64,000 bases of DNA from assembly GCF_900114455.1 (NCBI RefSeq), contig NZ_FOTC01000005.1, positions 62,001 through 126,000 on the forward strand, in the 5' to 3' direction. The translations under genes and the position numbers were made by a program. The DNA is from Halogranum rubrum (GTDB lineage Archaea; Halobacteriota; Halobacteria; Halobacteriales; Haloferacaceae). This document shows positions 1-7,387 of this stretch, piece by piece (the stretch's first letter is position 1; every line of letters starts with the position of its first letter). The notes beneath the pieces were generated by a model. That model ran no database searches, had not been told where the DNA came from, and was given only the letters and a program-made list of their open reading frames with translations.

Positions 1-715
1 AGTCGTGCAACCTCTCGACGGCGCGGCGCGTCTCGCGGATAGAGAGTTCGTCGGGGTTGACGACGAGGAAGAACGCCGCCTCGTCTCGCAGCACCCGACC
101 TGCGAACTCGAACTGCTCCTTTCGCGCCTCCAGTCGGGCGATGATGGGGTCGCCGTCCATCATCCGCCGTGGTTCGTTGTTGCCGATGGCGGCGCGCTCG
201 AACAGTTTGACGCTCTGTTTCCGCTTCATCAGGAGGCGTTCTATCCAGCCTTCGAGGAACTCCGGAAGCGAGAGGAGTCGAAGCGTCCCGCCCGTCGGCG
301 ACGTGTCGAAGACGACGCGGTCGTACTCGTCGCTCTCTCGCATCACCTCGATGAAGCGGTCGAACAGCGCCGACTCGTACGCACCGGGCGTCTGGTGGGC
401 CATCTCTATCTGTCTGTCTATCTCGTTGACCATCCCGGCGCTCACCTGGTCGCCGAGTGCGCGCTTGGTCTCCATCAGGTGACGCTCCACCTCGTCGTCG
501 GGGTCTATCTCCATCGCGTCGAGACCCCCGACGCCGTCGACGGGTTGGGGCGTGTCGCTGAACTGCTGGTCGAACACGTCGGAGGTGCTGTGGGCCGGGT
601 CGGTGGAGACGACGAGCGTGTCGAGGCCGGCGTTCGCGCACTTGAGCGCGTAGGCGCTGGAGACGGTGGTCTTGCCGACGCCACCTTTCCCGCCGAAGAA
701 GACGAACTTACGCAT
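1..715 (-). CDS. ArsA/Get3-family P-loop ATPase (C-terminus beyond window)
   Basis: The protein starts at 715 with MRKFVFFGGKGGVGKTT, the deviant Walker A loop of the ArsA/Get3/MinD class. STDPAHS follows (switch region), then FDTSPTGGTLRLL near residue 130. About 238 residues are visible before the window edge, so the C-terminus is missing. Known: ArsA drives arsenite efflux with ArsB, and Get3-type relatives chaperone tail-anchored membrane proteins. With no arsenic genes nearby, I infer the Get3-like or generic role. Its ATG overlaps the TGA of the upstream 98-residue gene, so the two are cotranscribed. Confidence 0.9.
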   Translation of the reverse strand, partial: MRKFVFFGGKGGVGKTTVSSAYALKCANAGLDTLVVSTDPAHSTSDVFDQQFSDTPQPVDGVGGLDAMEIDPDDEVERHLMETKRALGDQVSAGMVNEIDRQIEMAHQTPGAYESALFDRFIEVMRESDEYDRVVFDTSPTGGTLRLLSLPEFLEGWIERLLMKRKQSVKLFERAAIGNNEPRRMMDGDPIIARLEARKEQFEFAGRVLRDEAAFFLVVNPDELSIRETRRAVERLHD

Positions 716-1011
716 CAGAAGTGGTACTGCTGCCCTTTGCGTTCGAGGACCGACCCGCGGTCCCACATCCGCCGCTCCCACGCTTCGAACTCGTCTTCGA
801 GGTAGGGCAGGAGTTCGGCGGTGTAGTACGAGACGGGACTCGGGATGCCGAAGGCGTCGGGGAAACACGCGAGCATAAACGTGTCCTCGATGTCCTCGGC
901 CTCCTTCTCTATCTTCTCGTAGGCCGGATGGGAGATGAGGCCGTGATAGAGGCCACGGAGCCACTCGTCAAGGAGTCGGCGGAACTCCTCGATGCGGTCT
1001 GCGGGTGTCAT
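715..1011 (-). CDS. Small acidic haloarchaeal protein coupled to the ArsA-type ATPase
   Basis: This 98-residue soluble protein begins MTPADRIEEF and ends in ERKGQQYHF. It is rich in charged helical segments and has no membrane span or cysteine motif. I chose the ATG at 1011 over a longer reading to 1041 because the extra residues look like upstream DNA. The stop overlaps the start of the ATPase gene (ATGA), indicating translational coupling and probably a shared role. I do not recognise a characterised family. Confidence 0.75.
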   Translation of the reverse strand: MTPADRIEEFRRLLDEWLRGLYHGLISHPAYEKIEKEAEDIEDTFMLACFPDAFGIPSPVSYYTAELLPYLEDEFEAWERRMWDRGSVLERKGQQYHF

Positions 1012-1088
1012 GTGGTGACAACCTCCCCGTCTCGCGGGCAAAAGGGTGTCGGGAATCGGTCAGCGGTTGGCGTACACGACCGGCGAGA

Positions 1089-1095
1089 TTTATTA
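1089..1095 (+). promoter_or_regulatory. TATA-like box for the CobW gene
   Basis: TTTATTA lies 24-30 bp before the ATG at 1119, the spacing expected for a leaderless haloarchaeal mRNA. It supports the 1119 start over an in-frame start 38 codons upstream. Confidence 0.6.
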
Positions 1096-1118
1096 GCACA
1101 CCTCGACGAACACGGGGT

Positions 1119-2390
1119 ATGGCTCGTGACGCGATTCCGGTGACGATTCTGAGCGGGAGTCTCGGCGCAGGCAAGACGACGCTGCTCAACCACCTCCTGC
1201 ACACCGCCGACCGGGACATCGCCGTCCTCGTCAACGACATGGGCGAGGTCAACATCGACGCCGCCCTCGTGAGCGACAGTTCCGAACTCGACGTCGACGA
1301 CGGCGTGACGGAGTTGTCGAACGGCTGTATCTGCTGTGAGCTACAGGACGACCTGAACACCGCCGTCGTCCGACTGGCGAGAGAGCGCGACTTCGACCAC
1401 CTCGTCGTGGAGTCGTCGGGCATCAGCGAACCCGAACCCGTCGCTCGCCTCTTCACCACCGGGTCGCGGGCGGCGGCGCTGTACGAGGTGGATTCGCTCG
1501 TCACCGTCGTCGACGCTCGTCTCTTCTACGACACCTTCGGCGGCGATGAGCGGGTGGAGCGCCGCGGCACCGCGGACGACGACACTCGCCCGCTCTCGGA
1601 CCTCTTGGTCGAACAGGTAGAGTTCTCGAACGTGGTTCTCCTGAACAAGCGAGATCTGCTCTCCGAAGACGAACTCGACACCGTCGAGGAGTTGGTGCGA
1701 ACGCTCCGACCCGACGCGGTGATACTCCGAAGCGAGTTCGGACAGGTAGCCGCAGGGGAGTTGCTCGGTCGTGGTCTCTACGACCCCGCGACTGCGGCGG
1801 ACGCCGCCGGATGGAAGCAAGCACTGAACGAGGACGACGCAGACGAACGGGAGGATGCACACGGCGACGGCCACACACACGACGACCATAGCCACGGCGA
1901 CAGCCACGATGGTCACGACCACACCGGTCACTCCCACCCTGACGAGATGTACGGCGTCACCTCGTTCGTCTACCGTCGCCGCCGACCGTTCCATCCACAG
2001 CGACTCGACGCGTTCCTCTCGTCACTTCCCGACTCGGTCGTCCGCTCGAAGGGGACCTGCTGGGTCGCCGGCAACGACCACCAGCAGGTGATGGGACAGG
2101 CCGGCCCCTCGGTTCGCGTCGAGGCGGGCGCACCGTGGGTCGCCAGCCTCCCCGAACTCGACCAGAAGCTCTACCGCTCGAACCGGAAGAATCTGGAGTG
2201 GGACGACGAGTGGGGCGACCGAAAGACGGAGTTGGTGTTCATCGGACAGCGGATGGACGAAGAGAGACTGGTCGCCGCACTCGACGACTGTCTGTTGACC
2301 GACGCCGAGATGGACGGCGAGTGGACGTTCGAGGACCCCTTCCCGCAGGAGCAAGGCGAGTCCGTCGTCGTCGCGGAACCGACCGTCTGA
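1119..2390 (+). CDS. CobW/COG0523-family GTPase, probable metallochaperone
   Basis: 423 residues. The sequence shows a Walker A loop (GSLGAGKTT, residues 13-20), the family's metal-binding GCICC (69-73), an ESSGISEP switch motif and NKRD (176-179) for guanine specificity. A His/Asp-rich stretch at about 248-273 separates the G domain from the C-terminal CobW domain. Known: COG0523 proteins insert or allocate Zn, Co or other metals using GTP hydrolysis. I infer Zn or Ni/Co handling; the metal cannot be read from the sequence. A TATA-like box supports this start and independent transcription. Confidence 0.92.
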   Translation: MARDAIPVTILSGSLGAGKTTLLNHLLHTADRDIAVLVNDMGEVNIDAALVSDSSELDVDDGVTELSNGCICCELQDDLNTAVVRLARERDFDHLVVESSGISEPEPVARLFTTGSRAAALYEVDSLVTVVDARLFYDTFGGDERVERRGTADDDTRPLSDLLVEQVEFSNVVLLNKRDLLSEDELDTVEELVRTLRPDAVILRSEFGQVAAGELLGRGLYDPATAADAAGWKQALNEDDADEREDAHGDGHTHDDHSHGDSHDGHDHTGHSHPDEMYGVTSFVYRRRRPFHPQRLDAFLSSLPDSVVRSKGTCWVAGNDHQQVMGQAGPSVRVEAGAPWVASLPELDQKLYRSNRKNLEWDDEWGDRKTELVFIGQRMDEERLVAALDDCLLTDAEMDGEWTFEDPFPQEQGESVVVAEPTV

Positions 2391-2412
2391 GTCGCCAGTC
2401 GTCTCTCTCGAC

Positions 2413-2826
2413 TCAGCGGAGGTCCGTCGCCAGCGCGTCGAGTGCTCGTTTCAACTCGCCTTTCCGCTTCCACGCGGCGAGGCGGTCGGTGAGGCTAGAG
2501 AGCGGCAACCCGAGACTCACCGCCGACCACATCGTCACGCGAGCACCGTCGTCTTCGGCGGTGACCGAGACGCGTGTCTCCATCTCGTCGAACGGTCCCG
2601 CCTCGCCCTCCTGCGTGTAGGAGAGACCGTCCGCGAGTTCCTGGAACCGAAGCGCGAGACTCAGCCCCCGCGACCCGGCGGTGACGACGGTGGTGCCGTC
2701 GTCCTGTTCGTCGACGTCGACGACCGAAAAGCTCCCCTCGTACTCGACGAGTGCGGCGGGCGTCAACGCCCGCTGAACCTCGGCGGGCGTCGCGCGGACG
2801 AACCGCGACACCTCGACTTCGTGCAT
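2413..2826 (-). CDS. SRPBCC (START/polyketide-cyclase fold) protein
   Basis: 137 residues starting MHEVEVSRFV. The N-terminal pattern of a beta strand, a helix containing TPAEVQRALTP, then alternating strands resembles SRPBCC ligand-binding proteins such as polyketide cyclases and CoxG-like proteins. A longer frame upstream is basic and low complexity, so ATG 2826 is preferred. It converges on the CobW gene with a 22-bp gap. The ligand is unknown. Confidence 0.7.
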   Translation of the reverse strand: MHEVEVSRFVRATPAEVQRALTPAALVEYEGSFSVVDVDEQDDGTTVVTAGSRGLSLALRFQELADGLSYTQEGEAGPFDEMETRVSVTAEDDGARVTMWSAVSLGLPLSSLTDRLAAWKRKGELKRALDALATDLR

Positions 2827-2889
2827 GGCTCTCCGTCTCGACTCGGGGGAGAAAAAGCGGCGGGGTCGACGGGAGCGATGCACGAGTGA

Positions 2890-2896
2890 CTATAAG
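2890..2896 (+). promoter_or_regulatory. TATA-like box for the 59-residue membrane protein
   Basis: CTATAAG lies 24-30 bp before the ATG at 2920, supporting expression of this short gene as a leaderless mRNA. Confidence 0.6.
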
Positions 2897-2919
2897 TTCC
2901 GAGGTTCACCACAGGACGC

Positions 2920-3099
2920 ATGGCCAACTCGCAGGGGGACCCCCGCGTGCTGTTCGTGATGAACCTCGTGTTGTCGGCGCTGTTCGCGTCCGCCGTCGTC
3001 TGGGGACTCGACTACATCGGTATCCTGTCGTTCACCGTCGAACTAGTCGTCGCCGCCACCGCGGTGTTGATGGTTCTCACCTACCTCGTGATACGATAG
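2920..3099 (+). CDS. Small two-helix membrane protein
   Basis: 59 residues, MANSQGDPRV to LTYLVIR. Two hydrophobic segments (about residues 11-33 and 35-58) leave almost no soluble part. It sits just upstream of upp in the same direction with a 66-bp gap. A TATA box precedes the ATG at leaderless distance and the reading frame ends in TAG. I know no function; size and topology suggest a small accessory or regulatory membrane protein. Confidence 0.7.
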   Translation: MANSQGDPRVLFVMNLVLSALFASAVVWGLDYIGILSFTVELVVAATAVLMVLTYLVIR

Positions 3100-3132
3100 C
3101 TGGCGAACAGGATTCAGCGGGCGAAGGATGCA

Positions 3133-3139
3133 ACTTATG
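3133..3139 (+). promoter_or_regulatory. TATA-like box for upp
   Basis: ACTTATG lies 27-33 bp before the upp ATG at 3166, so upp probably has its own leaderless promoter even though a same-strand gene lies upstream. Confidence 0.55.
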
Positions 3140-3165
3140 TCGCTCGGCGTACCGCGTTTCACACA

Positions 3166-3843
3166 ATGCCTATCGAAGACCGAGACGACGCGCATCTCAT
3201 CACACACGCCCTCGCCAAAGACACCCTCTCGAGGCTCCGAGACGTCGAAACCGAGCAGGTCGCCTTCCGGAAGGGCCTCGTCAAACTCGGCCGTATCTGC
3301 GGCTACGAAGTAATCGACGGCGCGATGGACACCGAGTACGTCACCATCGAGACGCCGCTCCAAGAGACGACAGGCGAGCGCGTGAAGGGCCTCGACAACG
3401 TGGTCATCATCAACGTCCTTCGGGCCGCGACGCCGTTCGTCGAAGGACTCCTGAAGGCGTTCCCCCGCGCGAAGCAGGGCGTCATCAGCGCCGGGCGCAA
3501 CGAAGAGGCCGGCATGAACGAGGATGGCGAGTTCCCCATCACCATCGACTACGTGAAACTCCCCGAAATCACCGAGAAGGACACCGTCATCGTGGCCGAC
3601 CCGATGCTCGCGACGGGCAGTACGATGTGTACCGTCCTCCAGCACGTCCTCGACGAGGCACCCGCCTACGAGAACCTGTTCGTCCTCTCGGCGGTCAGCG
3701 CCCCCGACGGCCTCCTTCGCGTCGGTGAGCAGTTCCCACAGGCCGACCTGCTGACCGTCGCCATCGACGACTACCTCAACGACGAGGGGTTCATCGTCCC
3801 CGGCCTCGGCGACGCCGGTGACCGCGCGTTCCGCACGAAGTAA
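3166..3843 (+). CDS. upp: Uracil phosphoribosyltransferase
   Basis: 225 residues, full family length. It salvages uracil by joining it to PRPP to form UMP in the cytosol. The PRPP-binding loop is visible as [14 protein letters not shown] (about 141-154), and [11 protein letters not shown] near 84-94 contributes to the phosphate site. The C-terminal [21 protein letters not shown] is the uracil-binding hood typical of Upp. Single gene with its own TATA box; it converges on the glycosyltransferase. Confidence 0.97.
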   Translation: MPIEDRDDAHLITHALAKDTLSRLRDVETEQVAFRKGLVKLGRICGYEVIDGAMDTEYVTIETPLQETTGERVKGLDNVVIINVLRAATPFVEGLLKAFPRAKQGVISAGRNEEAGMNEDGEFPITIDYVKLPEITEKDTVIVADPMLATGSTMCTVLQHVLDEAPAYENLFVLSAVSAPDGLLRVGEQFPQADLLTVAIDDYLNDEGFIVPGLGDAGDRAFRTK

Positions 3844-3913
3844 CACCGAACAACTGTTCGACGTCGATTGTTCTCTCCTCGTTCTGCCGCGTGTTCTGTA
3901 GTCTGTCGGTCGG

Positions 3914-5626
3914 TCAGTCGTCGACGACGGCCTGTGGCTGTGAGGTGGTCGACGTCGACGATTCCTGTTGACGCGCCCGCGTGACCGACTCCCAGCGCAT
4001 TCCCGTCCCCTGGAGGAGACTCGCCATCGTTCGGAGGATGACGAAGTCGAGGAACTGCCGGTAGCCGAAGATGTGGAACGGTACGTACGCGAGGAGTCGG
4101 AAGTCGTGATTGGAGAGGTCCAGTGCCATCGCCGAGACGACTGCGAGCACGAGCAGGAAGTACCCCGCAGCGAGGATGACATCGAACAGGCTCCCACCGA
4201 AAATTGCTGAGACAAGCGTCACCGTGACGAGGAGACTCGCGAACGGGACGAACAGCAGTGAGAGTGCAGACAGCGGGAACGCGAAGCGGTGGAGGAACCC
4301 GTACTGCGGGCTCGTGAACACGTCGCGGTGTTTGAGGAGCGTCTGTATGTTCCCGCGCGTCCAGCGGAGTCGCTGGTTCAGCAGGTCGCCGAGGGAGAAC
4401 GGAGCCTCTGTGTAGACGATACTCTCCGTCAACTCGACGCGCCATCCAGCTTTGATGAGCCGGACGGTCAGATCGAAGTCCTCGGTGACCGTGTCGGCGT
4501 CGTAGCCACCGACACCTTCCAATGCCTCTCGACGGAATACACCGAGACAGCCGGGTACCACCATCACCGTTCCGAGGTAGGAGAACGCCCGACGGAGCGT
4601 ATTGATACCGAGGACGTACTCTAACGCCTGCACGCCACCGACGATACCCTGCGGATTGTCGATGACGACGGTGCCCGCGACGGCACCGATGCGCGAATCA
4701 GATTGAAGTCGGGCGACTGCTCGCTGGAGGGCTGTCGGGTGGAGCGTGCTGTCAGCGTCGACCCCGACGATGACCTCTCCACGGGCACACGAGAGGCCAA
4801 AGTTGAGTGCAGCGTGTTTGCCGCCGTTGGCGCGGGTGAAGACCGAGACGCGTTCGTTCCGGTGACTGGCGGCTTCCGTATAGGTGTCGTCGGTGCTCCC
4901 GTCGTCGACGACGATGACCTCCAGTCTGTCTGTCGGATAGTCGGAAGCGAGAACGGACTGGATACAGTCACCGATGTAACTCGACTCGTTGTACGCGGGG
5001 GTGAGGACACTCACGAACGGCGTATCGGCCAACGTATCTTCATCCGACTCACGACGACTGTGAGCCTGTGCGATAGTCATCGGAAAGACGACGAGGACGA
5101 GACAAGCGACGACGATGAATCCGCCGAAGATGGCGAAGTCGAACGGTTCGGGCGTTCGCCAGCCGAACACCAACCCCCCGGTAACCACGAGCAACGTGAA
5201 GACGACGACGGGCCAGACGGAGAGACGCATCGGTCTCGTGGCTGCCGCTCGAAGGCGCCCGTCGATTACGAGCACGACGACCCACGGCAGGCAGACGGCG
5301 ACGACCAGCGCGAACGCCGCGGCTTCGACGGTGTATCGCTCGACGAAGACGAGCGTCCCGACGAGCGCAGACGCGACGAACGCCGACGCGACGACCCACC
5401 CACGCAACGGGAGTCCGACGCCGAACAACGTGTCGAACAGGCGGGGCCAGCGAACGGCACCGAAGAGGAGTCCAGCGAGGACGGCGGCGAAACCGAGCGG
5501 TGCGAGGACGAGCGCGAGTGGGAACAAGGCGACGCCCGCGAGGAGGACGAAGAGCAAGACGGCCAGTTGGGCAGGCGCACGGACAGCCCACTCAGCAGCG
5601 TGGTCGTGTGGTCGTTCAGCGGGCAT
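3914..5626 (-). CDS. Membrane family 2 glycosyltransferase (polysaccharide synthase)
   Basis: 570 residues. Several hydrophobic segments fill residues about 20-185, then a processive GT2 catalytic domain: SVLTPAYNES, DDGST (241-245), DAD (290-292), TED (381-383) and QRLRW (418-422), followed by three C-terminal membrane helices. This D, DxD, ED, QxxRW set is that of cellulose, hyaluronan and poly-N-acetylglucosamine synthases, which polymerise and export sugar. I infer an exopolysaccharide product; the sugar is unknown. The start overlaps the stop of the zinc-ribbon gene (ATGA), and a glycoside hydrolase diverges upstream. Confidence 0.9.
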   Translation of the reverse strand: MPAERPHDHAAEWAVRAPAQLAVLLFVLLAGVALFPLALVLAPLGFAAVLAGLLFGAVRWPRLFDTLFGVGLPLRGWVVASAFVASALVGTLVFVERYTVEAAAFALVVAVCLPWVVVLVIDGRLRAAATRPMRLSVWPVVVFTLLVVTGGLVFGWRTPEPFDFAIFGGFIVVACLVLVVFPMTIAQAHSRRESDEDTLADTPFVSVLTPAYNESSYIGDCIQSVLASDYPTDRLEVIVVDDGSTDDTYTEAASHRNERVSVFTRANGGKHAALNFGLSCARGEVIVGVDADSTLHPTALQRAVARLQSDSRIGAVAGTVVIDNPQGIVGGVQALEYVLGINTLRRAFSYLGTVMVVPGCLGVFRREALEGVGGYDADTVTEDFDLTVRLIKAGWRVELTESIVYTEAPFSLGDLLNQRLRWTRGNIQTLLKHRDVFTSPQYGFLHRFAFPLSALSLLFVPFASLLVTVTLVSAIFGGSLFDVILAAGYFLLVLAVVSAMALDLSNHDFRLLAYVPFHIFGYRQFLDFVILRTMASLLQGTGMRWESVTRARQQESSTSTTSQPQAVVDD

Positions 5627-5964
5627 CAGTCACACTCGCCAGCCTGTAGTGCAGATGTCGTGAGCGGGACACCGTCGAACCGACGGTTGCACCCCGAACA
5701 GCAGAAGAGAAACGCGACACATCGAAGGTGGTCGTTGGTCACAGAGAGCGTCGTCTCACACTTCGGGCAGTCTATACGTGTCTCGATGCCGCCGAACCGG
5801 GCGGCGACGTCGACGAACCCACACGTGGTGTGTTCGAACACGCCGACGCGGCGAACGTGGCCCGAACGACAGGACGGGCAGTCGGCCTGCGCGACTCGTC
5901 TGGCTCTCTCCGTGGCCTCAGTTCTCTCTCTCGTCGAGTTCGAGGCTAGTTCTGTACGTTCCAT
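5626..5964 (-). CDS. Multi-cysteine zinc-ribbon protein
   Basis: 112 residues with paired cysteines: CPSC (29-32), C48, CPKC (66-69), C82, CCSGC (88-92) and C111. This fits at least two zinc ribbons in a soluble protein. ATG 5964 is chosen because a TATA-like sequence (revcomp of about 5988-5998) sits 24-34 bp upstream; an in-frame ATG seven codons earlier is less well placed. Translationally coupled to the GT2 synthase. Role unknown; regulation or assembly of the synthase is speculation from coupling. Confidence 0.75.
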   Translation of the reverse strand: MERTELASNSTRERTEATERARRVAQADCPSCRSGHVRRVGVFEHTTCGFVDVAARFGGIETRIDCPKCETTLSVTNDHLRCVAFLFCCSGCNRRFDGVPLTTSALQAGECD

Positions 5965-6137
5965 CGTTGGTGGAGAGAAGAACATCTCAGTATATCGGTA
6001 TGTTTTGCTGGCCAGAGAGAACGAGGACCGGGCCGGTTGGACGAGACTGCTTACCCAACCGGGATGGCGTCTCCTACCCGTCGAAAAACGTCGGCAGGCG
6101 TCGCGTACTCACGTCCGTGTAGAGCAATCTGTCTCGC

Positions 6138-7235
6138 ATGAATCGACGCCGGTTTCTGGGGTTGAGCGCTGCGACGGGGGGCACCCTCGTCGGAGCGATG
6201 GGGATGTCGCGAAGCGTAGCGAGCACAGGTACGACGCGAGCAGGTGACCTACTCGCCGGTGTCTCGGTACAAGAGCCGATGCTTCGAACGCTCGACGGGT
6301 TCGACCGCTGGACGGGGACGCCACACGCCGTCGTCGTCTACTACGCGACACTCGGGCAGTCTGGACCAGAACGGCGAGAGACGGTCGAGCGACTCGAAGC
6401 GACGTGGGCGCACGGTCACGTCCCGATGTTGGTGTTAGAACCGACGATAGGGTCCATCGAGTCGACGCCGACGACGATTGCCACCGACGTCGCCGCCGGA
6501 GACTACGACGCCGAACTGGACGCGTGGCGTGATACACTCACCGGGTGGCTTCAGCGAGGGTTGGGTCGCGCGAACCGACGCCTCTATCTGGAGTTTGCAC
6601 CGGAGATGAACGGCGACTGGGTACCGTGGGGTGCCCCGGCCGGTGGGTCGACACCGGACGACTACGTGGCGATGTTTCGCCGTGCGCACGCCCGACTGAT
6701 GTCGAAGGGACTCACCCAGTCGGAGGTACAGTGGGTGTGGGGTCCGAACGCCAAGGGTCGCGGTGGCATCGCGATTCAACACTACTTCCCCGGCGACGAC
6801 GTGGTCGACTGGGCGGGCGTCAACGGGTACAACTGGCATCGCTGGGGCGGGTGGAACACACCTGCAGAGATTTACGGCAAAGCACTCGAACAGATACGGA
6901 GCGTCACGGACGCGCCGATAGCGATTACCGAAGTCGGCTGTTCGAGCGACGTCGAAGACGGGAACGACACAGCGCGGAAGGCCGTGTGGATTCGTGAGTT
7001 CTACGACTACGCGGTGGCCGAGGGTATCAAGATGGTGTGCTGGTTCAACCACACGAAGGAGACGGACTGGGGTGTCTTCGGCGGCCCCCGCGGCACGGAG
7101 ACGTGGACGAGCGGTGCCGAGACGGTGTTCGTCTACGACGCCTACCGTGAAGTGCTGAATCGACCGTCCGTCCTCGGTGCGCATCCGACGGACCGACGAC
7201 GACTGACGGAACGCGAGTTCCGTGGCGCGTTCTGA
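6138..7235 (+). CDS. Tat-exported GH26-like glycoside hydrolase
   Basis: 365 residues. The N-terminus MNRRRFLGLSAATGG is a twin-arginine signal. The mature part resembles GH26 (beta-mannanase-type) TIM barrels: EFAPEMNGDW places the likely acid/base at Glu156 and AITEVGCSS places the nucleophile at Glu265, with NGYNWHRWGGW between them. Known: GH26-type hydrolases cut beta-mannan or related glycans. Divergent from the GT2 synthase, so I infer trimming or release of the exopolysaccharide made there. Substrate not determinable by eye. Confidence 0.82.
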   Translation: MNRRRFLGLSAATGGTLVGAMGMSRSVASTGTTRAGDLLAGVSVQEPMLRTLDGFDRWTGTPHAVVVYYATLGQSGPERRETVERLEATWAHGHVPMLVLEPTIGSIESTPTTIATDVAAGDYDAELDAWRDTLTGWLQRGLGRANRRLYLEFAPEMNGDWVPWGAPAGGSTPDDYVAMFRRAHARLMSKGLTQSEVQWVWGPNAKGRGGIAIQHYFPGDDVVDWAGVNGYNWHRWGGWNTPAEIYGKALEQIRSVTDAPIAITEVGCSSDVEDGNDTARKAVWIREFYDYAVAEGIKMVCWFNHTKETDWGVFGGPRGTETWTSGAETVFVYDAYREVLNRPSVLGAHPTDRRRLTEREFRGAF

Positions 7236-7260
7236 GCGGTACGGAACGTGAGTAGGGTGT

Positions 7261-7285
7261 GACCCGAACCCCCTCGCTTCGGGTC
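7261..7285. terminator. Hairpin between convergent hydrolase and peptidase genes
   Basis: GACCCGAA (7261-7268) and TTCGGGTC (7278-7285) are a perfect 8-bp inverted repeat with a 9-base loop, 26 bp after the hydrolase stop and about 100 bp beyond the peptidase stop. Candidate terminator or processing site; function inferred from position only. Confidence 0.4.
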
Positions 7286-7387
7286 GAACCCCCGTCCCCG
7301 TCGGGCGCTCTTCGTTCGACCCGACCGACTCGAAACCGTCCACCTGACCGTCTCTTTGTCAAACGTAGTCGTACCGGCAGAGACGTG

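Noticed and set aside
4703-6247. Long open frame (about 514 codons) on the plus strand opposite the glycosyltransferase
   Set aside because: It is antisense to a gene with clear GT2 motifs; its product is low-complexity Arg/Asp/Glu, typical of shadow frames in GC-rich DNA.
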